Shown: positions 11,005 to 23,700 of the stretch, piece by piece
Position numbering within the stretch: position 1 is the stretch's first letter
Layout: every line of letters begins with the position of its first letter
Assembly (NCBI GenBank): GCA_004431415.1
Contig: QPMI01000255.1
Span: 1 to 64,000 of the forward strand
Length of the DNA: 64,000 bases
Direction: 5' to 3'
DNA from: Cyanophora paradoxa
Lineage: Eukaryota; Glaucocystophyceae; Cyanophorales; Cyanophoraceae
Made by a program: the position numbers and the translations under genes
The notes under the pieces: model-generated
Seen by the model: the letters and a program-made list of their open reading frames with translations, nothing else
Databases searched by the model: none
What the model was told of the DNA's origin: nothing

Positions 11005-12763
11005 AACGACATAATTTGGGAGCGTCATAATTCCTGGGCGCTATACAAAATTACCGCGCTCCATACAAAATGATACAATTTGATACAAACCTCGAATTTC
11101 ATAGCGACATAATTTGGGAGCGTCATATTTCACGCACGGGAGACGTCGGGAGTCCAGGTTTTATAAACGACATCACAGATGGCGTCATATTTAAGTGTTA
11201 CACGGTACTGTGACTATATAGCTAGTATTAGGGTTGGCCGCTTGAAATTTCAAGCCATTGAAATTGCATTGAAATTGAAATTTCAATTTCAGTTTCAATG
11301 CCGCCCGTTGAAATTGCATTGAAATAGAATATAAATTTAATAAAATATATTGAATTTATTTGTTTTTGCTCCCTCAGCTTCCCCTTCCCAGCCCCTCCGG
11401 CCTTCCCAGGAGCCCTCCCAGTCCGTAAAGAGACTCACAGAGTGAGAGTGAAGCCGATAAGAGACAATTAAGAGTGATGCATGTATAATAGCCTAGTGAA
11501 TAATACTACTATGATAGCCTAGTATGCATGTGATGCCGCGGCCCGCGGAGCGCGCAACCGTTTGAACGTCGCGCCGCGGCCGAATTGGAGCTACTAACTT
11601 AGTACTAAGTAGCCTACTACAGTAGTACTACTAGGCTACTAGGCTAGGAGTAGGAGCTAGGCGGCCTAGGCAGGCTAGGCGGCTAGGCCCCCTCCTAATT
11701 TGAGAATGCATCGATATCTCAAATCTATAATACAAATTACATGCAAATTTACTTTCTATTATATGGAAGTATTTCTATATATGCGAAATGCGTTATTGTG
11801 TTCATTCATTATATACTCGTTATTAATGTGCTTGGGGCCCCGGACTCGCGATCCCGGTCTGCAAGCTAGATCTCGGCAATCTCTGAGGGTTCGTCTGATC
11901 TGAGGATTCGTCTTGAAAACAATCGACTAGCCAATCAGATACAGCTCACAGCATCGTCGACGATATCGATCGCGACTCCGCGAGTGTGGGCACGTGACAC
12001 TATCTGAATGCCGTCATCTATGATTACTCAGTGTAATACTCACTAAACGTAACATGCGCATGCCATGAATCGCCGGCCCATGATGCGAGCGCTACCGGCA
12101 GCCGCTGAGCCTACCGCCGCCTACCGGTACTGGCCCACTACTGGGTCCGGTAGGCTGTAGCATGCGCATGTGCGCATCGATATCGATATCGATATCTGGC
12201 AAGCAGTCACGTGCACGTGCACGACGCCGGCGGTCCGACGGTTATTATTTTCGTCGGTTAATCGACATCCCGCATGATCCCGGGCCTCGATTCCGGCGGG
12301 CGATCGCGATCGCGAGCAGTGGCCGAGCACCGTGTGACCGCTGCGCACTGCGGCATGCGGCGCTGCCCCAGTGGGCCGTGGCACACGGTGGCAGCCCCAC
12401 TACTAAGTAGCCTAGTAGGGCACTGGACGGCGGCCAAGCCGGCTAGCTAGCCGGCCAATTTGGGCGGGGGGCGCCTGGGCTATAGCTAGCCTAGTAGGCG
12501 GCCGAATCCCTGGCTAAGGCTGGCTTGCCACTCAGCAGCCACTGTTGCCAGGCTGCAATGCCAGCCAAGGGGTTTTGCCGGCTTTCCATGACTGCCTTCC
12601 AAGTCATCAACTTGGCAAGCCCCCTGCTCGCAATCGAGCCAGCGAACGACGATTTGGTGAAGTAAGCGCGAGCTGCACCAAGCCACTGGGGCCAGACCAA
12701 GCCGCGCTGGCGACTCAGTGACTGTAACGGTAGGCTGCACAGCCTGCACCGTCCCTGCCCGTC
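11005..12763. other. Non-coding stretch with short repeats
   Basis: No supported gene. Visible structure: a 23 bp direct repeat CGACATAATTTGGGAGCGTCATA at 11007-11029 and 11105-11127 (only the first 20 bases are CGACATAATTTGGGAGCGTC); TTGAAATT-type AT-rich repeats at about 11243-11340; CTAG-rich simple sequence at about 11590-11695 and 12400-12500; an alternating ATCGAT/GATATC tract near 12176-12196. Open frames here are short and lack domain signals. Confidence 0.7.
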
Positions 12764-13027
12764 ATACCGTATAACACAATATTAATGCGCTCAATATTAA
12801 TGCGTTTTTGGACCCAGACCCCTAGTACGGCTAATAATGCGCCCCCAAATTAATGCGTTTTTACGCTTCGTTGGCTGCATTAGGGGGGTACTGAGGTCTA
12901 CTGACACCAGTTTCTTAGCAATCTGTTATTAATGCGCCCCCAAATTAATGCGTTTTGACGGCAGAAAACGCATTAAATTGGGGGCGCATTAATATTATGC
13001 GCGCACTAATATTCTGTTATACGGTAT
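12764..13027. mobile_element. MITE-like element with 27 bp terminal inverted repeats
   Basis: The left end (12764-12790) and the reverse complement of the right end (13001-13027) agree at 25 of 27 positions; both begin ATACCGTATAACA. The interior has further copies of AATTAATGCG and CGCCCCCAAATTAATGCG in both orientations, so most of the 264 bp can fold into nested hairpins. A TA dinucleotide lies at each outer edge, which would fit a TA target duplication as in Tc1/mariner-type elements. No transposase is present, so it would be non-autonomous. Confidence 0.75.
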
Positions 13028-13085
13028 ATTATTGTGTTTTACGGACCGAATTACGGTAGGTAGGCACCGGCCCGGGTACCGTCCC

Positions 13086-13460
13086 TGCACGGCCTGCAGG
13101 CTGCCAGCCTGCAGCCTGCAGCCTCACTGCCAGAGTCACTGGCAGTGCTGGCACGGCCTGCCGCAGTGCAGGCTCAGCGGCTGCAGCTGCAGCCTGCAGC
13201 CTGCGGCGCCTGCGCATGCAGGCTGCAGCCTGCAGGCTGCAGCTGCGGCCTGGCCCAGGCTGGCTGCCGCAGTGCAGGCTCAGCGGCTTCGAATTCCGAA
13301 GTTCAGCCTGCAGCCTGCAGCTGCCAGTGCAGCCTGCTGGCAGGCTGCTGGCAGGCTGTGGCAGCCTAGCTGCTGCCTGCAGGCTGCAGCCTGCGAAACA
13401 GTGCGATTCTGTGCGAATGCAGAGCTAGCCCGGCCTGCAGCCTGCAGTCTGCATGATGAG
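13086..13460. repeat. CTGCAG/CCTGCAGG-rich low-complexity region
   Basis: Dense, imperfect repetition of CTGCAG, CAGGCTG and CAGCCTG makes the stretch nearly self-complementary and gives long Ala/Cys/Gln/Leu-rich open frames on both strands. These frames reflect the repeat and not a protein gene. A second, weaker patch of similar words occurs at about 14030-14050. Confidence 0.7.
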
Positions 13461-14370
13461 CCTGCCAGGCTGCATCCGATGATCATGGCATGCGCCGGCG
13501 CGCAGCCGGCGCCGCGGCGCAGCCGCGCAGGCGGCAGGCCTGCACTGCCGCAGTACTAGTGCGGCGGCCCGGGCCGCCCGGCGGCTGGGAAGCGGCGATT
13601 CAGCGCCACTACTAGCCCACTACCAGGTAGGCTCAGCGGACAGCGGGTGACAGCGGCTACCGGTAGCCCCGTTAACGTTACTTGGCCGTCCGACTCGGAC
13701 TCACGGCCCGGGAGTCACGGGTGGATCATCGATCATCCGATGCGATCGGATACTAGTACTAGGCCTCCCGAAGTCCCGGGATTGCCGCAGTGCACTCAGT
13801 GACTGCGGCAGCCTGAGTGGACTGTGCACGTGCACGTGGCCCAGCCGCCCAGTGGATTCTGGCCCAGTGGCCGGGGCCCATAACTTGGGCCATAAGTCCA
13901 TCGCCCGGGCCGCCGGGCCCAACCGCGCGCCCAGGAATCCCCAGGATTCGCCCTCACGAGTCACGAGTCAGGGCCTTCGCCTGGTACGGTCACGGCGGTA
14001 CGTACACAGGTTCCAGCGGCATCCAGCCACTGCCAGGCTGCAGCTGGTGGCCCACTGGCCCCGCGCGCGTCGCAGCGCGCAGACTGCATGAGAGTCGATC
14101 GCAACCGCTGAACGTCCATCGTCGCCGCGCCGAGTCGCAGATGGCAAAGGCCGCGCCGTAGGCCCGTAGCTTAGCGCCGTACAGACAGATCTAGCCTAGC
14201 AGAGCAGCTGCAGTTCAAAGAGCAGCCGCAACCCCCCGCGCGATCGACGCGCGCTTGCCAAGTTGAAAGCCGAAGTTAGGAAGGAAAGCAGATATATAGC
14301 CAGCCATATAGACCATCAGATACACCCGCGCGAGTTTACAGGCCACGAACCGTGCCGGTCCAGCTGCAGC
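13461..14370. other. Upstream region of the giant gene, no gene seen
   Basis: GC-rich sequence with no supported gene. It contains a palindromic CCGGCGCGCAGCCGGCGCCG-type patch (about 13493-13530). TATATAG at 14293-14299 lies ~75 bases before the in-frame ATG at 14371 and could be a TATA-like element, but nothing else supports it as a promoter. Confidence 0.4.
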
Positions 14371-14759
14371 ATGAGCGCGGATACGGTCGGTAGATATAGA
14401 CAGGCGAATGCCGCATGCGCAGAAGCCCTAGGACAGCGCCGGGCCCTCCTATATGTACGAGCGGCCGGTACAAGTGTGCATGCGGCGCCGACGGTGGTTG
14501 CATATGCATATGCATGTAAGCCTTCGAGTTCGAAGGCACAACCGCATCGCTTCAATGTCTCTCACTTGCGCGGAACAAGTATCCTCTCGGCTGCAGCGCT
14601 TGCACTGGCCATGGTGTTGGCCATGGCTGTTATCGCCGCGGGACAGTCTCCCACGCCAAGCCCGTCGGCCATACCGACCCTCAGCGCGACCAGCACGCCG
14701 CAGTACTTTGACGACGGAAGCGGCCCCGCCGACTACGCCCCAGACACCCACCTCTCCTG
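14371..14759 (+). CDS. N-terminal exon: signal-like segment, first Ser-Pro linker and CUB1 exon A
   Basis: The in-frame hydrophobic run [20 protein letters not shown], then [10 protein letters not shown], looks like the core and cleavage region of a secretory signal peptide. It is followed by [20 protein letters not shown], the conserved exon A of a CUB repeat, and a donor GTGCG at 14760. From the ATG at 14371 the hydrophobic run begins about 70 residues in, which is late for a signal peptide. Either the real start is on an upstream exon with an intron acceptor closer to the run, or the segment is a signal anchor. The frame is open from 14263. Confidence 0.55.
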
Positions 14760-17700
14760 GTGCGAGGCGGGCTTGCGCGACGCTCGAGGCTCGCATCTCT
14801 AGCCTTAAGCTTAAGACCGTTGAGCCAATCAATGATGTGTAGCTGTCCGTCTCTAAGATCAAGTCCGAGTTCTTGCATACCCAGCTGCAGCATTACAAAT
14901 CACAGAGCTAGCTAACGCCGCCCCCTTCCTCTGTGCCGCAGGCTCATTGTCGCCCCCGAGGGCCAGGTGGTCGTCCTCGAGTTCACCGGCTTCGACACGG
15001 ATGATTTCGACTACGTCCAGGTGCAGATGGGAATCATTTATATTTAGAGCCCCGCGTTGCAACGTCCGCGCTTGAATCAACTTCGAATGCAGGGTTACGA
15101 TGGCAACAGCACATCTGCGCCGCAGCTCTTTATCGAATTAAGCGGGCAGCCTGCCATGCCCGTTTCCTACATTTCATCGGGCAACACAATTCTCGTCAGA
15201 TTCGACTCCGACAGTAGCAATCAACGTCAGGGGTTCAACGCCACGTATACGGCCGGTAAGACCTCTCAAAACCATTGCGCTGCGGCTGCTTCAACAATAT
15301 AAATCAATTTGATTTGATTTTGACATCGTCACACACGTCGTCTCGGCAGTCGTGCAATTCGAACTCAATGCGACGACGACACCGCAGCAGTTCGACGACG
15401 GCAGCGGTGCAGGCGAATATGCTCCAAACACACACGTAACCTGGTTCGCTGTGCTTTTGACGCATCGATCAGGCTGTCGCTAGCGCGCGCTGTAGGCGTT
15501 TGCGTACATGTATACAACTCGCATGCTGAATATAATCATAGACAACTCATCTAATCTTCCTCTGCTTTCTCGCAGGCTCGTCAGAGGCCCGGTGGACTAC
15601 TGGATTCTCCTCCAGTTCACCAGCTTCGACACAGAGTCGGGGCAGGACTACGTCCGGGTATGCCTCTCAATTTCTAGATCTTGCCTGAGCAACCTTGATC
15701 AGCGCTGGCGCTGTGCGGCCTTTGCTTCGCATCAACTGAGAGCCGACGTTCAATGCAGGGCTACGACGGGAGACACCTCACTTCACGGCAGCTCTTCGCC
15801 TTGAGCGGGCAGCCGAGCGTGCCCTTCGCCTTCGCCTCGTCCAGCAGGGCGATGCGCGTCACGTTCGACTCCGGACCCTCGGTCCAGATGCAGGGCTTTA
15901 ACGCATCGTACACCGCCGGTAGGCTCTTCCTGACTTCCCTTGCATTCGCGGCGCGCTTGCATCGCGCTCACCGGCTCCTGCAGTTCTGTACGGGGCCCAG
16001 GCGTCTTACAATTCGCTCAATGCGACGAGCATGCCGCAGTACTTCGATGACGGGAGCGGACCGTCCAGCTACGACCCATATGCCTCCCGCTCCTGGTGCG
16101 CGAGCGGGATCCCTCCGTACGAGTACTGGCGAGGCCTGCAGCAATGTTGATGCGAACAACTGACGCCGCCCTTTCCCCCGCCCCGGCTCAGGCTCATCAC
16201 CGCTCCCGAGGGTCACGTCGTCCGCATCCAGTTCTTGCATTTTGACACATATTCGGATTCCTTCAACACCGATTACGTAAGAGTGCGTTCTTGCTATTGT
16301 GATCGAGGATCCCAGATCAGCCGCGTGCTGCGCTCTCGAACGATAAACATTCTATACAGGGCTACGATGGGAGCAGCACGGCCGCAGCGCAACTTTTCCA
16401 GCTAAGCGGAAAGCCCGACTTGCTCTCCCTCACCATCAGCGCAACGACGGGAAACACGATGCTTGTCACGTTCGAACCTTCCTCGGATAGTTTCGGATTA
16501 CAAGGCTTTCTGGCTTCGTATTCTGCCGGTAGACACCCCGCCTCCCGCTCGTTTTGTGACTGCGCCAAATGTCATCTCGCAGTACCAATCGCGACAAGTC
16601 CTAGCGCATCAGCAAGCCCGAGCCCGTCGCCCACCCCGAGCCCGTTGCCCATCTCGGCCCTCAGCGCGACGAGCACGCCTCAGTACTTCGACGACGGAAG
16701 CGGCCCCGCCGACTACGCCTCAGACACCCACGTCTCCTGGTGCGTGACAATCTTGCGCGACGCTCGCATCTCATGATGATGGGTTAATGTTAACTATTTG
16801 CCCGTCTCGTACGCGTCCGCCACAGGCTCATCACGGCCCCCGAGGGCCAGAGTGTGCGCATCATCTTCGCCGAGTTCAGCACTGACTACTACGACTTTGT
16901 GCGGGTGCGCCTGGGGGCCCTGTACATGTGGCTAGGGCTGCCATGCGCGCTGCGCCTTCACATTCGGGCGCCATCGGGTCTGCGCTGCGGCTGATCGCGA
17001 GGCTCGCTGCAGGGCTTCGACGGTACCACCACCTCTGCGCCCGTGCTCTTCCAGTTGTACGGGCAGCCATCTTTGCCCCTCCGCTACCGCTCAACGGAAA
17101 ACGCGATGCTCGTCACGTTCGACTCCTCCGCAATCCCATATGGAAGTTTTTCGAGGCAGGGCTTCAACGCCTCGTACTTCGCAGGTAGCTATATATAGCT
17201 GTAGGATCTTTTCCCTGCACCCCGCTTCTGCGTTCATTTCTCACTATTGTTTCCGTAGAGTTTGCGAAATTCACCCTCACTGCAACGAGCACGCCTCAAT
17301 ACTTTGGCGACGGGAGCGGCCCCGCCAACTACGCCCCAGACACCCACCTCTCGTGGTGTGAGGCGGGCTTGCGCGAAGCTCGTATTTCTATGATATCAAT
17401 GCGTATACGTAACTGTCCTTCTCGTCTGCTACAGGCTCATCATTGCCCCGGAGGGCCACATCGTGCGCATCATGCTCACCCAGTTTGTCACTTCCTACCA
17501 AGACAACGTACGAGTGCGCCATGCTGCTCGGACTGCCACGCTGCCCTTACAGACGCCACCGTGCCTGCGCTCCGGCTGATCGTGAGGCCCGCTGCAGGGC
17601 TATGATGGTAACACCACCGCTGCAACGCTGCTCTTTGAGGTAGCCGGGGAGCTGTATGACGGGCCCTACGGCTACCGTTCGACGGGAAGAGTGATGCTCG

Positions 17701-20700
17701 TCACGTTCGATACCGTCATATTTTCAGTTGGGAGTCAGGGCTTCAACGTGTCGTACACCGCTGGTAGCTATAGGCTCTTGTCGCTGCACCCAGCCGCTGC
17801 GTTCATGATCAATTCTCACTACGATTCTGCAGAGCTCGCAAGTGCTCCGCCGATCGCCCTCGCTGCGACGAGCACTCCGCAATACTTCGAGGACGGAAGT
17901 GGCGCGGGCGCCTACGCTCCAGCGATTCGTGATTCCTGGTGCGCGCCGGAATTGCTTGGCACTGGCCGTGGTTGAGCAGTAGAGAGAGTATTTTATCTTG
18001 CAGCTCATGCCTCCCCCCTCCCACGTGTGGCAGGCTTATCACCGCTCCCGAGGGCCAGGTAGTCGTCATTCAGTTTGTCAGCTTTGACACGGAAGCGGGT
18101 AACTATGCATACGAGTCGCACTATGTGCGGGTGCGTTCAGAGAATTGAGCTCCCACCTTGCGATTTCCATTTGTATTGCATGCGCAGCGAACTTACATTG
18201 AATATTAATACAGGGTTACGACGGCAACAGCACCTCTGCGCAGCAGCTATTCGAGCTGGCTGGGCAGTTGGAGCTGCGCGTGCCTTTCTCCTATGTGTCG
18301 ACGGGAGGGAGCATGCTCGTCACATTCGACACCACCCACAAAAACTATTACCAACGGCAAGGGTTCAGCGCCTCTTACGTTTCCGGTAAGTGCCCTCTTT
18401 ATTATAACCGCTATGCAGCTGCTTTTCTCTCTTTAATCGAATCCATCCTCAGCGCTTTACAATGCGGTGGCGCGTACGCTCAACGCCACGAGCACGCCTC
18501 AGTACTTCGACGACGGGAGCGGCGCGGCCAACTACGCCCCGAACACCCACATCTCCTGGTGCGGCGCAAGACCGGCTCTGCTTCCGCCTGCGACTCTCTC
18601 TGTTTGCGATCGCGCGCGACGCCGTGACCGGCCCGCGGCCACCGAGCTCGCGATTGCATGGGACTAACGGAATTTTGCCTCCAGGTTCATCAGTGCACCT
18701 TTTGGACAGTTCGTTCGGGTGCAGTTCAACAGCTTTGACACGGAGCTGGCTTTGGACTTCGTCCGAGTGCGCTTCTTGCGATTCCGCTGCACGCCGGGGG
18801 CTGGTCGATGACGTTCGTGCATTTGCAGGGCTACGACGGGAGCAGCGCCAACGATGCACAAAGAATCTTTGCCTTGAGCGGGCAGCCGGCCGTGCCTTTC
18901 ACCTACGCCTCGTCAGGCAGCTCGATGCTTGTTACGTTCGACTCTGGCTCTGCGGTTCAGAGGCAAGGCTTCAACGTCTCCTACACCGCCGGTAGGCCCA
19001 GCTACCCCCTATACCATATAGCTGGTTGCTCCACGATCCAGGCTCTGCTCACCGTCTCACGGATGTTTAATCTCAGTGGTCTCCAGCGGGCCAGTGCCGA
19101 CATACACTTTCGATGCCACGAGCACGCCGCAGTTTTTCGACGACGGCAGCGGCCCGGCTAATTACCTGCCATACACTCGCAACTCCTGGTGCGCGTTCGC
19201 ACTTGCAAATCGAGCGAAGTAGCTGCGGGAGCATTATCTATAGCTGCTATGAAAACGCCGCTTAAATAATGCACGCGTGCATGATTTAATTTCGACTCCG
19301 TTTCGACGCATGCAGGCTCATCACGGCCCCACCGGGCCAGATCGTCCGCCTCGTGTTCTACGAATTTGAAACAGAACCTTCTTACGACGAAGTGCGGGTG
19401 CGGATTTGTATCTGTGTTATATTTACTGCGCTACTCTGCCTCAAACCATGCTTATCAATGAAAACAGTGGTACGACGGGAGCAGTGCCGCAGCACCGGTT
19501 CTTTTTTATCAGGCTGGTACCCCGTGGGTGCCTTTCGGCTACGTTTCGACAGGCAGCGCGATGTTTGTCACATTCCAGACGAACTCCTACAATCAGGGAA
19601 AAGGCTTCAACGCCTCGTACTCTGCCGGTAAGCTTCGCCCTGCTTCAGCGTGCACGTCGGACCCTGCCCGTTCCTTCGCTTCACACGTTAATCCCTCATG
19701 CACAGAGCTCTCAACCGCGCCTCCAACGATCGCTCTCTCTGCAACGAGCACGCCGCAGTACTTTGACGACGGGAGCGGCGCGGCCAACTACGCTCCTGTG
19801 ACTCGCGCTTCCTGGTGCGCGACGCAGTCGCTCGCGATTGGCACTGCAGCTGGCGATTCCGCCTGCACATGCATGCAGAGATAGTTTGAAACGAATTACG
19901 CACATTACGAATTGCAACTAGTACTAACGCCGCCCCCTCCCCTGTGCGGCAGGCTCATCACCGCTCCCGAGGGCCAGGTCGTCGTTCTCCGGTTCATTGA
20001 CTTCGAACTGGAACCGAGCTACTATGCTTTTGAATCGGACTACGTGCGGGTACGTCGACGCCTGCAGTTGGGAATCAAACCTCCCCTGACCTGGTGATAT
20101 CAACGTTTGCTGCTTTAACTCCAACTGCAATGCAGGGCTTCGATGGCAACAGCACCTCCGCACAGCAACTTTTTAATTTGAACGAGATGGACGGAAAGAT
20201 ACTGCAGCCGCTTTTGCCCTTCTCTTACTTCTCGACGGGGAACACAATGCTCGTCACATTTGAATCCGGCAACTTCGTCCAAGGGCCCGGCTTCAATGCC
20301 TCGTACACTTCCGGTACGTGATTTCAACTTAATTCGAAGCTGCTTTATTCAACTGATTGTGCGCATGATCATGAATCCCTTTCAGCGCTTTACAGTGCGC
20401 TGCTGACGCGTACCCTGATCGCGACGGACACGCTCCAGTACTTCGACGACGGGAGCGGTGCGGCCAACTACGCTCCTCACACCCACATCTCCTGGTGCGG
20501 CTTATGCCAAGCCCCGCACACTCGTATACGTCGCTGCCTGTACATGTGGCTCGCGATCGCTCGGCTCGCCTTCACGACCGGCTCGCGGCCGCTGAGCTTG
20601 CAATTGCTTGCGTCGAGCTAACGGCGGCCTGCCTGCGCCTTTTGCAGGCTCGTCACCGCCCCCGAGGGCCAGGTCGTTCGGCTGCAATTCATCAGCTTCG

Positions 20701-23700
20701 ACACGGAGCTGGCAGCCGACTTTGTTCGGGTACGCTCCTTGCCATTCCGGTCCGCTGCACGCCGGCGCCTGGCCGATGGCGTGCATGCAGGGCTACGACG
20801 GGAGCAGCGCCAATGCGCAGAGGCTCTTTTCTGTAAGCGGGCAGCCGGCCGTGCCTTTTACCTATGTCTCGACGGGGAGAACGATGCTTGTTACGTTCAG
20901 CTCCGGCTTCGCGGCTTCAAAGCAAGGCTTCAATGTCTCCTACACCGCCGGTAGGCCCAGCGGCCCCTTACATCACATAGCCGGTTGCTTCACGATCCCG
21001 GCTCTGCTCACCGTCTCACGAATATTGCATCTCAGTAGTCTCCAGCGGGCCAGTACCGACATACACTTTCAATGCAACGAGCACGCCGCAGTTCTTCGAC
21101 GACGGCAGCGGCCCGGCCGACTATGAAGCATCAACTAGCAATACCTGGTGCAATCGAGCATCGGCCATGGCTTCGCAGGCTGTGGCACCTCCAGCTGATT
21201 TTTGATTTTCCTGCAGGCTCATAACCGCGCCAGAAGGCCAAATTGTCGTCATCCAGTTTATCAGCTTTGACACAGAAGCCTCAAACGATTATGTCCGGGT
21301 GCGGAGCTTTCCAGCACCGCATCTGCACCCCCAAGAGGAAATCGTAGAGAATATTTTCATAATGCTGCATCTAAAACAAGCCACGTACGGCAGGGCTACG
21401 ACGGTTCCAGCACTGCTGCAACACAGCTTTTCGAAAGTAGCGGACAACGGACGGCGCCCTTCGCTTTCTTTTCGACGGGAAGAACGATACTCGTTACATT
21501 CTCGTCCAACGCAGTCGTCCAAAAGCCAGGGTTCAGCGCCTCTTACACTGCCGGTGGGCGGCACTTGCCCCGCAACTGTTTCATTGTGTTGACTTGCCTT
21601 CGCCCTGTCTCACCATTACCTTGATCAGCGCTCTACAGTGCCGTGGAGCGCACCCTCAGTGCAACAAGCACGCTTCAGTACTTTGATGACGGGAGCGGTG
21701 CGGATGAATACACAACCAACACACACATATCCTGGTGCGCAGCGCACGTTTCGCTTTATGCATGATTTTCATCTTTTTGGATTCGAACTACTTCTTCGGG
21801 TTTCCAACAGGCTCATCTCGGCCCCGAGCAACCACTGGATTCTGTTGCAGTTCACCAGCTTTGACACAGAATCGGGGCAAGACTACGTCCGGGTGCGCCC
21901 TTCATTCCAAACCTGATGCTCCTTGCACACTGTCCCTCCATGAGTCGCATCGACTGAAAGTCCGGCAGGGCTACGATGGAAACAGCATCGCCGCACGGCA
22001 GCTCTTTGCCGTGAGCGGGCAGCCGAGCGCACCCTTCGCCTTCGCCTCGTCGGGCGGCTCGATGCGGATCACGTTCGACTCCGGGCCCTCAGTTCAGATG
22101 CAGGGCTTCAATGTCTCGTACACCGCCGGTAGGCTCTTTCATGTTTACCATCCCTTGCAAATGCGACGCGCTCGCACCGCGCTCACCGGCTCTTCCAGTT
22201 CTGTACGGGGCCCAGGAGTCTTACAATTTGCTCAATGCAACGAGCACGCCGCAGTACTTCGATGACGGGAGCGGACCGTTCAGTTACTCGTCATATACCT
22301 CCCGATCGTGGTGCGCATTCGAGATCCCTCTGCAATAACGAGGCCTGCAATCATATCGATGATATGGCTGACGCCGTCCTTCCCCCCGCTCCGTCGCAGG
22401 CTCATTACCGCCCCCGAGGGTCATGTCGTCCGCATCCAGTTCTTATATTTCGAAACAAAGTCGGATATATACTCTGAAGATTACGTCAAAGTGCGTTTCA
22501 GCCTTGTCATCGGGAATCAGCCCCGTACGCGTGCTGCGCTCTTGATCTGAATCTGAAACTCGCCATGCAGGGCCACGACGGGGACAGCACGGCTGGAGCG
22601 CAACTTTTCCGGTTGAGCGCAAGGCCAGACGTGCTCTCTCTTAGCAGCAGCGCATCAACGAGCAACAAGATGCTGGTCACTTTCAATTCCGGCACGTCCT
22701 ACGTTCACAACCCCTCCGACGGCACGCAATTTCAGGGCTTTTTGGCTGCGTACTCGGCAGGTATACTTCTCCCCGCTTGATTTGCGACTTTGGCCGATAT
22801 CGGTTTTAAATCGCAGTTCCGACTTCCCTTGGCGCGTCACGAAGCCCGAGCCCGTCGCCCAGCCCGAGCCCGTCGTCCGCCCCGAGCCCGTCGGCCATCT
22901 CGGCCCTCAGCGCGACGAGCACGCCTCAGTACTTCGACGACGGAAGCGGCCCCGCCGACTACGCCCCAGACACCCACGTCTCCTGGTGCGTGGCGAGCTT
23001 GCGTGGCGCTTGCATCTCTAGCCTTAAGACCGCTGGGCCAATCAATGATGTGTAGCTGTCCGTCTATAAGACTGACTGGAGTGCTTGTACACCCCGAAGT
23101 ATAAATCGCAGCTCGAGCTCACGCCGCCGCCTCCTCTGCGCGGCAGGCTCATCGTCGCCCCCGAGGGCCAGGTGGTCGTTCTCGAGTTCACCGGCTTCAA
23201 AACCGAGTCTGATTTTGATTACGTGCGGGTGCGTCGGGAACTTACAAACCCAGGGTGCGATGTCCACGCATGTAGCTTGTGATTAAATCAAGTGCAGGGC
23301 TACGACGGCAACAGCTCCGTCGCGCAGCAGCTCTTCGACTTGAGCGGGGAACCTTCCATGCCCGTTTCTTACACCTCGACAGGCAACACAATGCTCGTCA
23401 CGTTCGACTCCGACAGCAGCATTCAGCTTCAGGGGTTCAACGCCACGTACACAGCGGGTACGGCGTTTCAAACTCAGTGAAGCGATTATAATTAGATCAA
23501 CATTTTGTCATTGACGTTGTCGTGGCAGTCGTGCCGGTCGTGCAGTTTGAATTCAACGCGACGAGCACGCCTCAATACTTCGACGACGGAAGCGGCCCCG
23601 CCGACTACGCATCAGACACTCACATCTCCTGGTGCGTGGCGAGCTTGCGTGGCGCTTGCATCTCTAGCCTTAAGACCGCTGGGCCAATCAATGATGTGTA

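Noticed and set aside
12486-13559. Cys/Gln/Ala/Leu-rich open frames around 13.0-13.56 kb
   Set aside because: They are translations of CTGCAG/CAGGCTG low-complexity DNA and occur in several frames and both strands at once.
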